The notes beneath the pieces are model-generated. The model did not search any database and was not told the origin of the DNA. It saw only the letters and a list, made by a program, of their open reading frames with translations. Source: Clostridiales bacterium (GTDB taxonomy: Bacteria; Bacillota; Desulfotomaculia; Desulfotomaculales; VENG01). Taken from it: a DNA stretch of 64,000 nucleotides. The stretch covers positions 88,089 through 152,088 of the forward strand of contig JADQBQ010000015.1 of NCBI GenBank assembly GCA_016278505.1, in the 5' to 3' direction. This document shows, in pieces, positions 61,581-64,000 of this stretch (within the stretch, counting starts at the first letter, position 1; each line of letters starts with the position of its first letter). The position numbers were made by a program, and so were the translations under genes.

Positions 61581-62879
61581 TTACAGTTTTTCAGCTATTA
61601 CCGGCCAACTGCCGGGGTCTTCCATGCCCAGGCGCCAGATGGCTATGCCTTGCAGATTATATTTTTTAACCACATCCAGTTTGGCTGCTGTGCTGGCTGC
61701 ATTTTCGAAATAAACCTTGTGCCGGTGGCCGTTGTTGTCCAGGTAATTAAAGTAGGGAACCTTATTTTCACTGTCCCAGGTCACACTCTTTTCAAACCGG
61801 TGGGCGGTCTGCATAGCCAGTTCGTAAGAAAGATAGCGTGAAGACCCCTGGTCAACATTCCAGTCAAAACCATAGCCGGGAATGCCCAGTAGTATTTTTT
61901 CCGGTGGCAGCTTGGTCAAGGCATACTCCGCCACCCGCTCCACCCAGCCAATGGATGCTATAGGCCCTCCGCTTTTGCTGAAGGACCCATGTTCATCATA
62001 GGCCATAATAGCAACAATATCGGAATACTTGCCTACTTCATGATAATTAAAGTTATCTCCCCAGCCACCGTTATGCTTGTCCGAAGTTTTGGCGGGCACG
62101 CATGTTATAAGCGTGTAGCCTGAAGGTTTAAGCTGGGCGGAAAGTTCAGCCAGGAATTGTATGAACAGCCCGCGGTCACCGGGATAAATATTTTCTATAT
62201 CTATGGTTACACCGTCAAAGCCCCGGCTATTTAAAAGGTTAAAGATATTGGTCACCAGTTCCCTACGCCTGTCCGGGTCGGTGAGAACAGCATGTACCAC
62301 ATCTCTTCCTATTACACTTTTACCGTAAAGAAGGTTATGTACCAATGTATAAGTTTTAATACCATTTTGTTTATCAAAGCTGATCACATTATCCATTTCT
62401 TCCCGCGTAACATTGCTACCGGTTTCCAGCTGGCCCGGATCATTCCTATCCAGCCTGTACCAAAAAGGGGAAATTGATGTTATCTTATCTTTTTGCGCAC
62501 GCAGGGTGTCCATGGACGAGGGTATGGACGGTTCCTCACCCACAAAAAAACCCAGTACTTCCTTTTCAGTAACTTTTAGCGAGCTTACCAGACGATTGAT
62601 CAACTGGTTGGTTTCTTGTCCTATTATCCCGTCCGGATTTAGATGGTATTCCTCCTGTAGCTTTAAAACCGCATCCCAGGTTATTTCACCGTAATAACCG
62701 GTGGGCGCGTCGCTAAGGTAGCCCAGCTTATGCATATCTCCTTGTAAGGCTAACACTTTTGGGCCACTATCACCGGGTTTTAATAATGTTTCCCCGTCCG
62801 AAGAGGAACTGCTTACTGTAAGCGTGATAAGCAGCAGGGTAATGAACAAAACCAGTTGCATGCGACCAATTGCTGTCAT
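61581..62879 (-). CDS. GH18 family glycosidase with peptidoglycan-binding domain
   Basis: A 432-aa secreted protein. The ATG at 62879 follows GGAGG and gives a signal peptide (LVLFITLLLITLTV). A PG_binding_1 domain (about 30-95) has LKPGDSGPKVLALQGDMHKL. The GH18 domain (about 120-430) holds the DxxDxDxE motif as FDGVTIDIEN, with IMAYDEHG and IPGYGFDWN. It should cut chitin-like or cortex/wall glycans; many sporulation hydrolases (SleL/YaaH-like) have this pattern. Spore cortex or wall remodelling is inferred. Confidence 0.9.
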   Translation of the reverse strand: MTAIGRMQLVLFITLLLITLTVSSSSSDGETLLKPGDSGPKVLALQGDMHKLGYLSDAPTGYYGEITWDAVLKLQEEYHLNPDGIIGQETNQLINRLVSSLKVTEKEVLGFFVGEEPSIPSSMDTLRAQKDKITSISPFWYRLDRNDPGQLETGSNVTREEMDNVISFDKQNGIKTYTLVHNLLYGKSVIGRDVVHAVLTDPDRRRELVTNIFNLLNSRGFDGVTIDIENIYPGDRGLFIQFLAELSAQLKPSGYTLITCVPAKTSDKHNGGWGDNFNYHEVGKYSDIVAIMAYDEHGSFSKSGGPIASIGWVERVAEYALTKLPPEKILLGIPGYGFDWNVDQGSSRYLSYELAMQTAHRFEKSVTWDSENKVPYFNYLDNNGHRHKVYFENAASTAAKLDVVKKYNLQGIAIWRLGMEDPGSWPVIAEKL

Positions 62880-62989
62880 AAATACCTCCGAAGCAGTATT
62901 TCCCTTAGTGATTAAACTCACCTTTGGGAACAACCCCTTCAAAAAGTATAAAATAAGTCGGACGTTTAATCATTAAGCAAATAAAGGAA

Positions 62990-63307
62990 TTACCGCACCA
63001 ACCACCCATAATCCTGCCTACAATCTACGATATAGTCAACATATACCGTTTGATCCTTAATCTGATACAGAATCAGATACCATTTTTCAATAAACATCTT
63101 ATGATATTTATTTGGTGGAATAAATTCTGCCTCTAAAAACGGAAAACGCTCCGGCATCTGGTATAGGGAGCGAATGGAGTCCATCAATTTGTTCTTTAAT
63201 TCGCGGGCAGCGGAGGGGTTTTTTTGTGCCAGAAACCGAACATGGTTTGCCAGCATCTTACGTGAGCGGTCAGAAACAATCACTTTATATTGAGGTTTCT
63301 TTTCCAT
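62990..63307 (-). CDS. RelE/ParE-type toxin
   Basis: A 105-aa ParE/RelE-superfamily toxin. The ATG at 63307 follows GAGGTGG; the frame opens at 63322. The fold pattern is visible as YKVIVSDRSRKMLANHVRFL, ELKNKLMDSIRSLYQMPERF and a basic C-terminus DCRQDYGWL. It could inhibit gyrase (ParE) or cut mRNA (RelE); which is not clear. Its gene overlaps the antitoxin gene by 23 bp. Confidence 0.87.
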   Translation of the reverse strand: MEKKPQYKVIVSDRSRKMLANHVRFLAQKNPSAARELKNKLMDSIRSLYQMPERFPFLEAEFIPPNKYHKMFIEKWYLILYQIKDQTVYVDYIVDCRQDYGWLVR

Positions 63308-63575
63308 GTTCCACCTCATCAATTATCCTGTCCAGATGGCTGTCCAGTTCATCCGGTGTAACTCCGGCACGACCGGCCAGACGGTCTTCCTCAACAGCCA
63401 GCAGTTCTTCTCTTAGCTTTAGCATTTTCTCGCGGCGGTTAAATGCCTCGATATCCATAACCACAAGATCGCCCTCACCGTTTTTTGTAAGATACACAGG
63501 TTCTCCGGTAGATTTGCATAACGCCGCAATTTCGTTGTAATTTTGCCGGATGCTTGCGGATGGCTTAATCTGCAT
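63285..63575 (-). CDS. Phd/YefM-type antitoxin
   Basis: A 96-aa antitoxin. The ATG at 63575 follows GAGGAG. SIRQNYNEIAALCKSTGEPV then LTKNGEGDLVVMDIEAFNR is the Phd/YefM DNA-binding fold, followed by a Leu/Glu-rich C-terminus that wraps the toxin. It precedes and overlaps the toxin gene. It should repress the operon alone or with the toxin. Confidence 0.9.
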   Translation of the reverse strand: MQIKPSASIRQNYNEIAALCKSTGEPVYLTKNGEGDLVVMDIEAFNRREKMLKLREELLAVEEDRLAGRAGVTPDELDSHLDRIIDEVEHGKETSI

Positions 63576-63817
63576 GGCATCAACTCCTCGTAGTAATATT
63601 CTAATCATATTATACTCCTTTATTGCTATTGAAATCAATGTAAACATGGGGTTGAATTATTCACTTACTTCCTCCTCAAACCTCCGGATAATATCCTGAA
63701 CAATTCTTAAAAACAAACTCTTTCTATTAACCCCTCTATACTAATTTGTTCGGGCTGAATTCATGGTATAAGACTCCTGGATAACAGATTCGTGGTATTG
63801 AATATTTCACGCTGAAA

Positions 63818-63900
63818 GCATCACCGAGTTTCTCATTTGAGCATCATTAATTCGCGGTTAGAGCATCAGCAATATTCTGTTAGGACATCACTTGCGATGT
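63818..63900. repeat. Four ~22-bp spaced CATCA repeats near the edge
   Basis: GCATCA at 63818, 63841 and 63863, and ACATCA at 63885, are spaced 23, 22 and 22 bases; GTTAG precedes the last two. Regular spaced repeats of this kind occur at ends of IS21-type elements as transposase binding sites. A hairpin CTGCCA/TGGCAG follows at 63912-63925. Transposase genes would lie outside the window. A 27-codon minus-strand frame (63656-63736) has no recognised family. The rest of 63576-64000 shows nothing else. Confidence 0.4.
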
Positions 63901-64000
63901 AAATAGCGTACTGCCATGTGGCAGCACGCAAAAAATCACTAAAAATGGTTTTGTTTCTTCGCATAGAATTGTCTCATGTTTAGGTTGCCTGTAAACATCC

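Noticed and set aside
63818..63900. CRISPR array.
   Set aside because: Only a five- to six-base unit repeats, with no 25-40 bp direct repeat and no cas gene.

Overview
The window looks like chromosome of an anaerobic, spore-forming Firmicute, most like the Desulfotomaculum/Peptococcaceae group. The evidence is indirect. Genes have strong purine-rich ribosome binding sites with many TTG and GTG starts. There are a ferredoxin-type [FeFe] hydrogenase homologue, a split FeoB, a methionine-synthase-activation-like protein beside a polyferredoxin, and Gmad2 and YjcZ-like sporulation-type proteins. No rRNA, tRNA, CRISPR array or complete insertion sequence was seen. Species cannot be named from the sequence alone.

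Layout. 1-1689: amino-acid ABC importer (ATPase cut by the window edge). 1825-3516: a secreted acidic protein and a SIR2-like protein, followed by a ~213-bp inverted-repeat-bounded element. 3813-7008: MacAB-type efflux operon. 7165-9668: aminotransferase, coiled-coil protein, small membrane peptide and a PrcB/Gmad2 lipoprotein. 9731-15292: a five-gene operon joining an OpuC-type quaternary-amine importer to a HisC-like aminotransferase and a ThDP enzyme. 15640-22461: degenerate membrane-tethered exonuclease-fold protein, YgjP peptidase, MBL hydrolase, HAD phosphatase, [FeFe] hydrogenase homologue, purine permease, cupin. 22615-26236: CGGC protein, DtxR-type regulator and an feoA plus split feoB iron operon. 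26448-31937: DUF421 protein, nitroreductase, DEAD-box helicase, a substrate-binding/CAP fusion lipoprotein, cyclophilin. 32050-36642: membrane and stress genes (uppP, DedA, LysE-like), YmaF protein, and a putative Moco/tungsten-cofactor riboswitch ahead of a tupA gene with no tupBC. 36712-41564: DegV remnant, MocR regulator divergent from azlCD, and an FtsA-like ATPase with beta-grasp repeats. 41843-49095: hydrolase, enoyl-CoA hydratase, calcium-type P-ATPase, small membrane proteins and a CorC remnant. 49243-55901: ABC-F protein, GGCT-like protein, zinc ribbons, cinA, flavoprotein, ankyrin protein. 55933-62879: flavoproteins, polyferredoxin, MetH-activation-like protein, GH18 hydrolase. 62990-64000: Phd/ParE toxin-antitoxin pair and a possible insertion-sequence end at the edge.

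Themes. Small-molecule import recurs (amino acid, quaternary amine twice, tungstate, iron, purine). Several genes depend on non-ATG starts that only the ribosome binding site reveals, including a probable ATT and a probable CTG. Three coding remnants (DegV, CorC and one unknown) and one 5'-truncated LysE gene show local decay. Two families of dispersed palindromes act as terminators between genes.

The most system-like new candidates are the ThDP/aminotransferase/OpuC operon, the OpuAC-CAP fusion lipoprotein, and the exonuclease-fold protein that has lost its metal ligands.
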